Notes: generated from the letters alone by a model not told the origin. 64,000 nucleotides of DNA from Brevibacillus choshinensis (GCF_001420695.1 NZ_LJJB01000015.1:1-64000), one strand, 5' to 3'. Shown: positions 55,284 to 63,297, numbered from the stretch's first letter. A program made the numbers and translations.

Positions 55284-56231
55284 TTATTTTTGCGTTACTT
55301 TACCTTCTGCATCACGTTCTACTTTCATATCTGTGATTGGCAGGAAGCCCAGATCTGTAACGGTTTTCTTTTGTACTTCATCAGACAGGATGAATTCGAG
55401 GAACGCTTTTGCGTTGCCAGCTGCTTCACCTTTGGTATACATGTGCTCATAAGCCCATACTGGATATTTGTTGGTCGTGATGCTTTCTGCATTAGCTTCT
55501 ACGCCATCGAGTTTCAATGGTTTTACAGTGTCATTGAAGTAGGACAGCGCCAGGTAACCAATTGCACCAGGTGTTTCTGCGATGATTTTACGAACAGTCC
55601 CCGAAGAATCCTCGGTGATACCTTCTGCTTCTTCTTTTCCGTCCATTGCAAACTTGTTGAAGGTAGCACGAGTACCGGAAGACTTCGGACGGTTTACGAG
55701 GGTAATTTTCATGTCATCCCCACCAACCTCTTTCCAGTTGGTGATTTTACCCGTGAAGATGTCGATCAGTTGTTGTTTCGTCAGGTTGTCTACTTTTACT
55801 TTCGGGCTTACAGCTGCTGCCATACCGACAACCGCTACTTTATGGTCGACCAGCTCATTTGCTGGAATTCCTTTTTTCTCTTCTGCAAAGATGTCGGAGT
55901 TACCGATTGCTGCAGCACCGCTAGCTACTTGGCTCAGACCAGTACCGCTACCGCCACCTTGCACTTGAATTTGCACGCCTTGATTTTTTGCCATGAAATC
56001 TTTAGCCGTTTGCTCGACCAAAGGTTGCAAAGCGGTAGAACCGACAGCAGTTACCGGCTCACCGGGAGATGTTGTAGTTGAACCAGAGTTGTTGGCACCC
56101 GGAGCTGGTGTCGAAGGTTGTTCCGCAGCCGGTTGCTGAGCAGGTGCTGGAGCAGCATTGTTGCTTCCGCAGCCTGCGAGCAGTGCACCCACAAAAGTCA
56201 ATGCCATAAACATTTTGCTGAGTTTTTTCAT
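55284..56231 (-). CDS. pstS: Phosphate-binding lipoprotein PstS
   Basis: A 315-residue lipoprotein: signal with lipobox LLAGC (about 17-21), an Ala/Pro/Ser linker to about 60, then the PstS domain. Phosphate-binding loops include AVGSTALQPLVE, GGGSGTGLSQVASG, DIFAEEKKG, and PKSSGTRATFNKFA. AAGGAGG precedes the ATG. It is first in pstS-pstC-pstA-pstB, behind a Pho-box promoter. Confidence 0.97.
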   Translation of the reverse strand: MKKLSKMFMALTFVGALLAGCGSNNAAPAPAQQPAAEQPSTPAPGANNSGSTTTSPGEPVTAVGSTALQPLVEQTAKDFMAKNQGVQIQVQGGGSGTGLSQVASGAAAIGNSDIFAEEKKGIPANELVDHKVAVVGMAAAVSPKVKVDNLTKQQLIDIFTGKITNWKEVGGDDMKITLVNRPKSSGTRATFNKFAMDGKEEAEGITEDSSGTVRKIIAETPGAIGYLALSYFNDTVKPLKLDGVEANAESITTNKYPVWAYEHMYTKGEAAGNAKAFLEFILSDEVQKKTVTDLGFLPITDMKVERDAEGKVTQK

Positions 56232-56288
56232 TTGATGAAAATCCTCCTTAAAAGGGTCGGTTTGTTTTTTTCTCTCTTACAAGTACAA

Positions 56289-56342
56289 ACTATACAGGTC
56301 GAATGTTGTAGTTTTGTGTTGCCATTGTTAAGCTTTTTTAAA
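56289..56342 (-). promoter_or_regulatory. Pho-box promoter of pstS
   Basis: On the minus strand TTTAAA, TTAACA, AACACA and ACAACA recur every 11 bp (56337-56342, 56326-56331, 56315-56320, 56304-56309), then 9 nt to the -10 box TATAGT (56289-56294). This places the boxes upstream from about -22, as in B. subtilis PhoP-activated promoters. Confidence 0.78.
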
Positions 56343-56417
56343 GATGAAAAAATGTGCGGAGTAAACTAGGCTGAATCTGGGAATAATGGCTTTATTCTTG
56401 GGATAGAGGTGATATTC

Positions 56418-56615
56418 ATGGATAAATTCGCCTTGCTGCTCGTCATCATCGGTGCCCTTAACTGGGGACTCATAGGACTTTTTCATTTTGATTTGGTTGC
56501 TACTCTGTTCGGAGGGGCTGGTACCCTCATCAGTCGGATTGTGTACACGCTTGTCGGTCTTGCTGGTATATACTCCATCAAGTTCTTTGTGAGTGAACGG
56601 GAACGGACTTCATAA
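56418..56615 (+). CDS. Small membrane protein, DUF378 (YuzA-like)
   Basis: A 65-residue protein with two membrane spans; starts MDKFALLLVIIGALNWGLIGLF, typical of DUF378 (NWGLIG motif; quoted in part: IIGALNWGLIGLF). AGAGGTG precedes the ATG. Function unknown. GGGAAT at -10-like position upstream could be a SigB box but the -35 match is poor. Divergent from pstS. Confidence 0.85.
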   Translation: MDKFALLLVIIGALNWGLIGLFHFDLVATLFGGAGTLISRIVYTLVGLAGIYSIKFFVSERERTS

Positions 56616-56657
56616 AAAAAGCGGCACAGCCTGATTGAATAGGCTGTGCCGCTTTTA
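56612..56657. terminator. Bidirectional terminator between the DUF378 and GerMN genes
   Basis: AAAAGCGGCACAGCCT (56617-56632) pairs perfectly with AGGCTGTGCCGCTTTT (56641-56656); A- and T-runs on both sides serve the two convergent genes. Confidence 0.95.
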
Positions 56658-56674
56658 TCGTTCCTTTGTAAACC

Positions 56675-57223
56675 TTATTTATCCCTTGTCAACGGTTCCA
56701 CTACTTCCACGTGACCCATCAACGATTCTACCTTTTTCCCATCTTCCAAAATGACGATACGCTCAATCTCTGGGAATTGGAACAGCGTTTGTTTCAGGGC
56801 ATCCAGTGCCATCGCTTCACCGCTCGATCCCATGTTGTACTGATTCTTGCTGTCTGCGTCAATCGTCAAGGTTCCTTTGTCAAAGGTAACCGAGTGATAG
56901 TGGAAATCCGTCCAGAGCGGTACGTGCTCGTCCGCCTTTTTGGGCTTCTCCAAAACCTCGAGTGTCTTTTTATACTTCTCGATGTCTTCCGCAAAAGAAA
57001 TCTCCTGCTCTTCCTTTTGCAATTCCATCAAATTATTGTCGGAGTAATAGACGGAAATACTTTGCTTGGTCAGCTTCGGCTCGGTTGTCGTAGGTGGTTG
57101 ATTCGAGCCTGCGGTCTGTTCGGCTGGAGCAGTTGGCTGTGGCGCTGGTTCCGCCTTTTGACCGCAACCGGCGACGAGCAGCGTAGCCAGAACTGCCATC
57201 CAAATCATTTGACGACGTTTCAT
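56675..57223 (-). CDS. GerMN-domain lipoprotein
   Basis: A 182-residue lipoprotein: lipobox LVAGC (about 16-20), a Pro/Thr/Gln linker to about 50, then one GerMN domain (QSISVYYSDNNLMELQKEE near 55, GEAMALDALKQTLFQFPEI near 135, and ILEDGKKVESLMGHV). GerM-type proteins act at the cell surface or in spore envelope assembly and germination; B. subtilis GerM has two domains, here one. Lies 12 nt after the amidase gene, so probably cotranscribed. Confidence 0.88.
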   Translation of the reverse strand: MKRRQMIWMAVLATLLVAGCGQKAEPAPQPTAPAEQTAGSNQPPTTTEPKLTKQSISVYYSDNNLMELQKEEQEISFAEDIEKYKKTLEVLEKPKKADEHVPLWTDFHYHSVTFDKGTLTIDADSKNQYNMGSSGEAMALDALKQTLFQFPEIERIVILEDGKKVESLMGHVEVVEPLTRDK

Positions 57224-57235
57224 CGAAAGCCTCCC

Positions 57236-58933
57236 TTACTGGTAAGACAAATAGTATTCGCGAATGGCTGCAACGAGTGCCTTGGCGATCTTGTCCTGGA
57301 ATGCAGGATCCGTCAGCTTGGCATTCTCAGACGGGTTGGAGAGAAATCCTGTCTCTGTCAAAACAGCAGGCATCTTTGTGTTCTTGATTACATAGTAGCC
57401 TGATGGCTTGTATCCCCGGTCCGTAAACTGCGTTGCACCTTGCAGATGCTTGTGCACGATTTGGGCAAACGTTTTGCTGTTGGCATTATAGTAGAAGGTT
57501 TCCGTACCACCAGCCGTTGCCTTAGGGAAAGCATTGGCGTGAATCGAAAGGAACAGATCGGCGTTCCGCTCATTCGCAATCGCTACACGTTCGGACAGCT
57601 CGTAAAAGACGTCTGTCGTGCGGACAGGAACCACTTGGAATTCCTTGTATTGCTTGAGCAGCTCAACGACCTTGTTTGATACCGCGAGATTGTAATCTTT
57701 CTCGTGATTGCCCACGGCACCCAATGTACCTGGATCTTTACCACCATGTCCGGCATCCACTACGATCAGGAACCCTGTCTTCTGTGGCTTCGGTGTCAGC
57801 TTCACCTCAATGCCGTTATTCGTATACGTTACATTATACTGACTCTTCTGGTTCAGCTCAATGACGACCCGAACCGTGTTGGGGGAAGCGCTGTACTGGC
57901 TGTAACGCAGAGAGGCGATGAGTGGTTTCACTTCAGGCTCGTTCGTTTGGGAAGCCTGCTCTTCAGAAGAGTCCGACGGTTCAGTGACCTGATCTTGATC
58001 ATCATCCTGATCCTCGTCCGTATCCTCATCTATAGAGGCATCCGGATCGCGCTCTTCTGTTTCTCCTACACTGACGATTCCGTCACTGCTCTGCCGACTA
58101 AGTTCCAGCAGATCGTCATCCAGTGCCGTCTGTGGCAGGTCAAGAACGATTCGATTGGGTCCTTCCAATGCAAAGGATTCGGCTCGAACGGACATCGATG
58201 TATGTATCCGGACCAGATCCCCTTCTTGCGAAACATCGGTCAGGTGATTGCGACGTTCGACTTCTAACATATTCTTGTTCTTGTTCCAGGTGAAGGAGCC
58301 ACCCAATTCTGTTTCCAGCTGACTTACCGGGAGGGCGAGCTTGTCATCAATGGTCTTTCCGCGTTCCGGACGACTCCATTGAAAACCCTTTAGCCCCAGT
58401 TGATCAGCTACTGCTTGTGCCGACACGTACATCGTGTCATTCACCTGGTACAGACCGATCGCTTGGGCTGGTTTGCGGCCGTTCAGTTCGACTTCTGGCG
58501 TTTCATTGGCAATGACCGTACGGGAACTGTTGTCCCATCCAACGGTTACACCCAGTGATTCACCTACAAAACGCAATGGCAAGAGCATTCTCTGCTTGGA
58601 TATGACCGGTGCCGTATCCAGCTTCACCTGTTTGCCATTCAGTTTTGCTTGTGTGGAGCCCAGTGTAAGGGTTAGCTGCTGGTTCCCCCTCTTGATGGTA
58701 GCTGTTCGAGCTGCTTCGTTCCAATCTACATCCGCACCAAGTCCTTCAGCTATGACACGGACCGGAACAAGGGTCCGACCATTTTTGATCTCAGGCGGTA
58801 CCTCAGGGGAAACAGCTTGTCCACCGATCATGAGGTTGACGGGTTCCTCCTCGGCACTGCTTGCCGCCGCCCAACCGGGGATAAACAGCAGTACCAGCAG
58901 TGATAGCAGCAGAGGGTACAATCGTCTTTTCAT
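57236..58933 (-). CDS. Secreted N-acetylmuramoyl-L-alanine amidase with AMIN domain
   Basis: A 565-residue peptidoglycan hydrolase. Signal peptide (1-25), copper-amine-oxidase-N-like domain (about 31-145), a middle stalk region, an AMIN region (about 240-385) and a C-terminal Amidase_3 domain (about 390-562). Zinc and catalytic residues sit in VVDAGHGGKDPGT, GNHEKDYNLAV, LFLSIHANAFP and LTETGFLSNP. The AMIN region is interrupted at about 290-335 by an acidic low-complexity stretch (DEDTDEDQDDDQDQ). Cleaves the amide bond between MurNAc and L-Ala outside the cell. Cotranscribed with the GerMN lipoprotein gene. Confidence 0.94.
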   Translation of the reverse strand: MKRRLYPLLLSLLVLLFIPGWAAASSAEEEPVNLMIGGQAVSPEVPPEIKNGRTLVPVRVIAEGLGADVDWNEAARTATIKRGNQQLTLTLGSTQAKLNGKQVKLDTAPVISKQRMLLPLRFVGESLGVTVGWDNSSRTVIANETPEVELNGRKPAQAIGLYQVNDTMYVSAQAVADQLGLKGFQWSRPERGKTIDDKLALPVSQLETELGGSFTWNKNKNMLEVERRNHLTDVSQEGDLVRIHTSMSVRAESFALEGPNRIVLDLPQTALDDDLLELSRQSSDGIVSVGETEERDPDASIDEDTDEDQDDDQDQVTEPSDSSEEQASQTNEPEVKPLIASLRYSQYSASPNTVRVVIELNQKSQYNVTYTNNGIEVKLTPKPQKTGFLIVVDAGHGGKDPGTLGAVGNHEKDYNLAVSNKVVELLKQYKEFQVVPVRTTDVFYELSERVAIANERNADLFLSIHANAFPKATAGGTETFYYNANSKTFAQIVHKHLQGATQFTDRGYKPSGYYVIKNTKMPAVLTETGFLSNPSENAKLTDPAFQDKIAKALVAAIREYYLSYQ

Positions 58934-58958
58934 CCTGACCTCCTCCGTGATGTCTGTT

Positions 58959-59039
58959 TTCTGTGAAAAACGTCTCGACGTTTTTCATAAACGTGAATGC
59001 GACCGCTTGCGGTCAAACAAAACGGTCATGACCGTTTTG
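58959..59039. repeat. Triple-palindrome intergenic element, copy 2
   Basis: Same order as copy 1: TGAAAAACGTC/GACGTTTTTCA (58964-58987), GACCGC-TT-GCGGTC (59001-59014) and CAAAACGGTC/GACCGTTTTG (59018-59039). It starts 26 nt upstream of the amidase start. The 348-nt gap 58934-59281 contains this element, a 32-nt repeat and the M20 promoter, but no gene. Confidence 0.85.
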
Positions 59040-59095
59040 TTTCGTTGGCTTCAGCAATCGTGCAACGTTCACCATTCTATTAGACGCTAATTGAT

Positions 59096-59127
59096 CTGTA
59101 AAGTTTATAGTCTTTTGGAACCAAAAA
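59096..59127. repeat. 32-nt exact repeat, left copy
   Basis: Begins CTGTAAAGTTTATAGTC and ends TTTTGGAACCAAAAA; identical to 60907-60938. A CGGCACTTTT string follows both copies, about 18 and 28 nt downstream. Confidence 0.9.
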
Positions 59128-59230
59128 TAGAATGGTGTCGTTTCACGGCACTTTTTCGGCGGCTTTGCCTAACATTCACGATAAATTCCCCTTCTTCCAT
59201 TTTAGTAGATTATTTAATTTTCTGAATTTT

Positions 59231-59241
59231 TGGTATATAAT
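59231..59241 (+). promoter_or_regulatory. Extended -10 promoter of the M20 peptidase gene
   Basis: TGG-TATATAAT: either an extended -10 TGNTATATA or TATAAT at 59236-59241. The -35 region (TTTAAT) is weak. Start codon is 41 nt downstream. Confidence 0.45.
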
Positions 59242-59281
59242 AATGGACATGTTCATTAGTCTCAGCTAAAGGAGGATTTCC

Positions 59282-60619
59282 ATGATCTCAAAAAAGAGAA
59301 CCAAGCTACTGCTTTCACTTTGTGCCACTGCTTGCCTGCTCGTACCAAACAGTGGAGCGGTCTTGGCCAACTCGGCCGATTCACCCTACACAATGATTGA
59401 CCAGCGAGCAAAAGCGATCGAGCAGAAGCTGATCAACTGGCGGCACGATATTCACCAGAATCCCGAATTGGGCAATCGGGAATTTCGCACGTCCAAGCTA
59501 GTAGCCGACCATCTAAAAAGTCTAGGGCTGGAAGTGCGAACAAACGTAGCAAAAACCGGTGTGGTCGGCGTTCTTCGCGGGAAGCAGCCAGGACCTGTCG
59601 TCGCTCTTCGTGCCGACATGGATGCATTGCCGGTCGTTGAACAGACCGACTTCCCCTTCAAGTCAACGGTCAAGTCTGAATACAACGGAATGGAAGTTGG
59701 TGTAGCTCATTCCTGCGGCCATGACACGCACACCGCCATTTTAATGGCCGTGGCCGAAGTTCTGACGGGCATGAAGAATCAACTGCCAGGAACAGTCGTT
59801 TTCGTCTTCCAACCAGCGGAAGAAGGTGCCCCTGCGGGTGAAGAAGGCGGTGCGAAGCTGATGATGAAGGAAGGCGCTCTGGACAATCCCAAACCAGAAG
59901 CCATCTTCATGCTTCACACTTCATCCGGCATGAATGTCGGACAGGTCTCTTATGTATCCGGGCCTTCTACTGCAAGCGCCAACGCCTTCAAATTAAATGT
60001 CAAAGGAAGCCAGACCCACGGTGCCATGCCCTGGCTAGGCGTTGATCCCATAGTCGTCTCTTCGCAGATCATTACGGCGTTTCAAACGATCGAGAGCCGT
60101 CAAGTAAACGTGATCAAGGAGCCTTCCGTCCTGTCTGTCGGCAGCATTCACGGCGGCAATCGAAACAACATCATTCCGGATGAGGTAGACATGGAAGGGA
60201 CGCTTCGTACCTATGACGAAGGGATGCGGCAAGACATTCTCAAACGTATGGAGCGAACAGCCACTATGATTGCTGAGAGCGCTGGTGCCAAAGCAAAGCT
60301 GACAGTGGAAGAAGGCATCCCAACCGTAGTCAATAACCCCGATCTCGTCGCACAAATGGCACCGACCTTGAAGCGGGTCGTAGGCGAGAAAAATGCGAAC
60401 GTAGGCAAAAAGGGCACGGCTGCGGAGGACTTTTCTTTTTTCTCCAATGAAATCCCTGGAATGTCCGTCAGTTTTGGAGTTACAGCCGCGAACGAAGATC
60501 CTGCCAAAGCGGCCCCCAACCACTCGCCCCTTTTTAAGGCAGACGATGCCAGCCTGATCGTCGGCACCCGGGTTCTGGCTAATCTGGCAATCGATTATCT
60601 GAACTCCCACAAAGAATAA
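59282..60619 (+). CDS. Secreted M20-family amidohydrolase/peptidase
   Basis: A 445-residue metallo-aminoacylase of subfamily M20D with a signal peptide (about 1-30, ending GAVLA). Metal-ligand text: SCGHDTHTAILM near residue 142, FQPAEEGAPAGEEGG near 178, HTSSGMNVG near 212, and the dimerisation-domain SQTHGAMPWLGVDP near 245. Most M20D enzymes (hippurate or N-acyl-amino-acid hydrolases) are cytosolic, so the signal peptide is worth noting. AAAGGAGG precedes the ATG. It is divergent from the cell-wall amidase. Confidence 0.92.
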   Translation: MISKKRTKLLLSLCATACLLVPNSGAVLANSADSPYTMIDQRAKAIEQKLINWRHDIHQNPELGNREFRTSKLVADHLKSLGLEVRTNVAKTGVVGVLRGKQPGPVVALRADMDALPVVEQTDFPFKSTVKSEYNGMEVGVAHSCGHDTHTAILMAVAEVLTGMKNQLPGTVVFVFQPAEEGAPAGEEGGAKLMMKEGALDNPKPEAIFMLHTSSGMNVGQVSYVSGPSTASANAFKLNVKGSQTHGAMPWLGVDPIVVSSQIITAFQTIESRQVNVIKEPSVLSVGSIHGGNRNNIIPDEVDMEGTLRTYDEGMRQDILKRMERTATMIAESAGAKAKLTVEEGIPTVVNNPDLVAQMAPTLKRVVGEKNANVGKKGTAAEDFSFFSNEIPGMSVSFGVTAANEDPAKAAPNHSPLFKADDASLIVGTRVLANLAIDYLNSHKE

Positions 60620-60649
60620 GCGTTATCTCATTTTGCTGGAAGCTGGTAG

Positions 60650-60678
60650 AATAGGCTGATCATATTGATCAGCCTATT
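60650..60678 (+). terminator. Terminator of the M20 peptidase gene
   Basis: AATAGGCTGATCA (60650-60662) pairs perfectly with TGATCAGCCTATT (60666-60678), then TTCCTC; T-run is short. Confidence 0.75.
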
Positions 60679-60689
60679 TCCTCAGTTTG

Positions 60690-60903
60690 ATCACGGCAGG
60701 ATTGGAGTGTACCTTGATGGATTCCGCTACCTTAGGGTTCTTTATTGCGGGAATGCGCCACTCAAGTGCGGCAACAACGGAATCAGATTTTCCAAACCAA
60801 ATGCGGGTTTTACTGGCTCTGGCTCTTTCGGAGCTAGGAGTGGACGGCACGCTCCAAACAAAAAGCCGCCACGCCTTTGTCCTGCACTCGATCGTGAATT
60901 CAT
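60690..60903 (-). pseudogene. Truncated, frameshifted copy of the gene at 62522
   Basis: Read on the minus strand from ATG at 60901-60903, 53 codons align without gaps to residues starting MNTRPSGG of the intact protein (about 36 of 53 identical: RRG-FLFGA, LLPHLSGA). Then one base is missing (CAATAA against CAATTAA), giving TAA at 60742-60744. The homology goes on in the shifted frame (KNPKVAESIKV-SNPAV) and ends at about 60690. Both the N-terminal ~40 residues and the C-terminal ~30 residues of the intact protein are absent. Confidence 0.85.
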
Positions 60904-60906
60904 CCA

Positions 60907-60938
60907 CTGTAAAGTTTATAGTCTTTTGGAACCAAAAA
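60907..60938. repeat. 32-nt exact repeat, right copy
   Basis: Identical to 59096-59127. It starts 3 nt beyond the upstream end of the pseudogene homology and lies before the aminopeptidase terminator. Confidence 0.9.
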
Positions 60939-60946
60939 ATATCAAA

Positions 60947-60976
60947 ATGAAAAAAGTGCCGGTTCTCGGCACTTTT
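60947..60976 (-). terminator. Terminator of the M28 peptidase gene
   Basis: On the minus strand AAAAGTGCCG-AGAAC-CGGCACTTTT followed by TTCATTTTG, 18 nt after the stop at 60994. Confidence 0.88.
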
Positions 60977-60993
60977 CACAGGGTCAAGGTTTC

Positions 60994-62364
60994 CTATTCC
61001 AATTCTCTTTCCTCAAAATCATAATCAACCGGTCCCGGAGCGACATGAGCGTTTTCCAAGGCAGGAGTGTCTGGGCGAGCGATCTGATAAACGGCACCAC
61101 CTACAATTTCAGCCACTTCCTGCAGCTTGTCCTTGCTGATCTTGTCAATCGTGTCTTCGGGCGAATGATACCACGGTTCAACCGGTGCATGGATAAATAG
61201 CGCTGCCGGAATTCCTATTTCCGCAAAGGGAACGTGGTCGCTTCGACCTTCCTGACCGTAGTTGACAGTCTCGGACAGCCTGGATCCTGCCGCGGCTCCC
61301 AGGTCGGTGACGACATTTTTCTCACCGTCTACTGTGTACATGATCAATTTCCCTGCATCCCGGCTACCGACCATATCCATCTGGAACATGCTCACTGTAT
61401 TTTCAATTTCCTCTTCGGACAAGGACTCTGCGTATGCATATGATCCGAGAAGCCCATTCTCCTCCGCTCCGAATGTTATGAAGCGAATTTCTGTATCTGT
61501 TGGCATATTTGCCATAACTCTGGCCAGTTCAAGCGTTGTTGCCGTACCAGATGCGTCGTCGTTCGCCCCGGGTGCTCCTTCCACGGAATCGTGATGGGCA
61601 CCGACGATGACGATTTGTCCGTTGTCCTTGTGCTTATCCGGTTTTTTGGTGGCAATGACGTTGTAGGAAGTGCTTTCTTTTGTTTCTGCTCCCTCTACCT
61701 CAACGGTGGCCGTCAGCGCTTCGTCCGACTCAAGCTTCTCCAGGAGCAACTGGCCTTGTTCCCGGGTTAGTGCCAAGGCAGGAACATAGCCGTCGTCTGG
61801 GCCACCGAGCGTCCCGTTGATCACACCGGAGGCGTTGTTAAAGATGATGACTGCTTCGGCGCCTGCCTCCGCTGCATTCTTCACTTTATCCGCAAAGGAG
61901 ATCTCGCCGCGCTTGATCAGCGCCACTTTTCCATGCAAATCCAGATCGTCTAGATCGCCTTCCCGACCTAATTCCGCATACACCAGCTCACCGGTCACAC
62001 TGCCGTTCACCCCGTATGTAAATGTGCCGAGTTCCCAATCCGTATCGTCAAATCCACTAACAGAAAAGGCGATGTCTGTCGGTCCCGAATAGCTGTAGAA
62101 CTCAAAAGACTGCCGTTCTGTCTCATATCCATACGATTGGAACTTCTTCTCAATATATTTGACAGCATTGCGCTCAGAAGATGTGCCGGCCACTCTCGGT
62201 TCTGCCGACAGATCCTCAATCGTTTGATAAATGTTGTTCACCTTGATTCTTTTTACAATCTTGTTGTCAAACGCACTGTCTGATGGATGGGGTTCAGCGT
62301 AAGCAGTCATTCCGAACGTCAAGCATGCCATTAGACAAAAAGGAATTACTGATTTTTTTATCAT
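60994..62364 (-). CDS. Secreted M28-family aminopeptidase with PA domain
   Basis: A 456-residue zinc aminopeptidase. Signal peptide (about 1-23, ending TAYA), an N-terminal region with AGTSSERNAVKYI, a PA insert (about 125-225; GKVALIKRGEISFADKVKNA) and the catalytic M28 domain with GAHHDSV and GANDDASG (zinc His and Asp), FGAEENGLLGS (catalytic Glu), QMDMVGSRD and YHSPEDT. Similar to B. subtilis YwaD. AGGAGG precedes the ATG. Confidence 0.93.
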   Translation of the reverse strand: MIKKSVIPFCLMACLTFGMTAYAEPHPSDSAFDNKIVKRIKVNNIYQTIEDLSAEPRVAGTSSERNAVKYIEKKFQSYGYETERQSFEFYSYSGPTDIAFSVSGFDDTDWELGTFTYGVNGSVTGELVYAELGREGDLDDLDLHGKVALIKRGEISFADKVKNAAEAGAEAVIIFNNASGVINGTLGGPDDGYVPALALTREQGQLLLEKLESDEALTATVEVEGAETKESTSYNVIATKKPDKHKDNGQIVIVGAHHDSVEGAPGANDDASGTATTLELARVMANMPTDTEIRFITFGAEENGLLGSYAYAESLSEEEIENTVSMFQMDMVGSRDAGKLIMYTVDGEKNVVTDLGAAAGSRLSETVNYGQEGRSDHVPFAEIGIPAALFIHAPVEPWYHSPEDTIDKISKDKLQEVAEIVGGAVYQIARPDTPALENAHVAPGPVDYDFEERELE

Positions 62365-62481
62365 GCTTGTCCTCCTGGTAAAAAGAATTTTCCTATTCGT
62401 ATATTATTATGTGCGAATGCCATTTTTTTGTATAGACGTAATTGTCTGATATTTTCGTACAACGAATGACAGAATTCGTAT

Positions 62482-62517
62482 CAAAAAAAAGAGGCGTTTC
62501 CAAATGAACGCCCCTCC
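62482..62517 (-). terminator. Terminator of the gene at 62522
   Basis: On the minus strand GAGGGGCGTT-CATTTGG-AAACGCCTC followed by eight T. Confidence 0.92.
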
Positions 62518-62521
62518 TTTC

Positions 62522-62956
62522 TTACCTGAATAAGCCCCGTCTCTCTCTTTTGCTGGCCGTTTCCGCCTGCTTATTCGTGAGCATACTCAATCCACCATTC
62601 GCCACAAACTGCTGGATTATCGACATCACGGCAGGATTGGAGAGGACCTTGATGGATTCCGCTACTTTGGGGTTCTTTAATTGAGGGATCGCGCCACTCA
62701 AGTGCGGCAATAGAGGAAGCAGATCTTCCAAAGCAAACGCTGGCTTCGCTTTTTCTACCTCTCTTGGAGCTGAAAACGGACTGCGTGCCCCAAATAAAAA
62801 GCTCCCACGCCTCTTTCCACCACTTGGTCTTGTATTCATACGCCCGAGCGTATTCTTCATTTCCAGCAGGTCCTGACGCACATGATTCATCTCGCGCAGC
62901 ACTTGTTCATTTGTGACGGTGTGGTCACGAGCGAGCTTATTCATCGTCTCAATCAC
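62522..62956 (-). CDS. Small basic protein of unknown function, possibly spore-related
   Basis: At least 144 residues: N-terminal helical part (VTNEQVLREMNHVRQDLLEMK), a basic Arg/Gly-rich middle (GGKRRGSFLFG), and a C-terminal part with LEDLLPLLPHLSGA and NPKVAESIKVLSNPAV. I do not know the family. The GTG given here has no ribosome binding site. The best site, GGAGGTGG (63012-63019), is spaced 7 nt from an in-frame ATC at 63005-63007 that would add 17 residues. A decayed partial copy lies at 60690. Confidence 0.65.
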   Translation of the reverse strand: MIETMNKLARDHTVTNEQVLREMNHVRQDLLEMKNTLGRMNTRPSGGKRRGSFLFGARSPFSAPREVEKAKPAFALEDLLPLLPHLSGAIPQLKNPKVAESIKVLSNPAVMSIIQQFVANGGLSMLTNKQAETASKRERRGLFR

Positions 62957-63039
62957 TTGGTTATGGGAAACGGCCAGCTTGTGCCTTTTTTTCGTCTTGA
63001 CTGTGATAGTCCCACCTCCCTCCTCATTTTTTCAAGCAG

Positions 63040-63297
63040 CTATTTAAATCGTTTTTTAATATTGTTCAGGTCGTTTGCATCAAAGCCTTTCTTGGACAGC
63101 TTGTTCATTAGGCTACCTACATTTTCAGTCCGCATCATGGTACGGAACTGGGCGACATAGGCGTTTAATTCTTGTTCAGTAAATTTTTTGCCTGTCTTTT
63201 TCCCCAAGTCACGAATCACTTCTTTTATACCCGCATCCGTCTTGAGCTTATCCTTTGGAATCGACTTCACAATGCTGAGCAATTTCCCGATGTCCAT
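63040..63297 (-). CDS. Small helical protein, SpoVIF-like in size and pattern
   Basis: An 85-residue basic, helical protein (starts MDIGKLLSIVKSIPKDKLK; contains VIRDLGKKTGKKFTEQELN). The pattern faintly recalls stage VI sporulation protein F but I would not assign it. GGGGGG precedes the ATG. It lies 5' of the gene at 62522 on the same strand, so the two may be cotranscribed. Confidence 0.6.
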   Translation of the reverse strand: MDIGKLLSIVKSIPKDKLKTDAGIKEVIRDLGKKTGKKFTEQELNAYVAQFRTMMRTENVGSLMNKLSKKGFDANDLNNIKKRFK

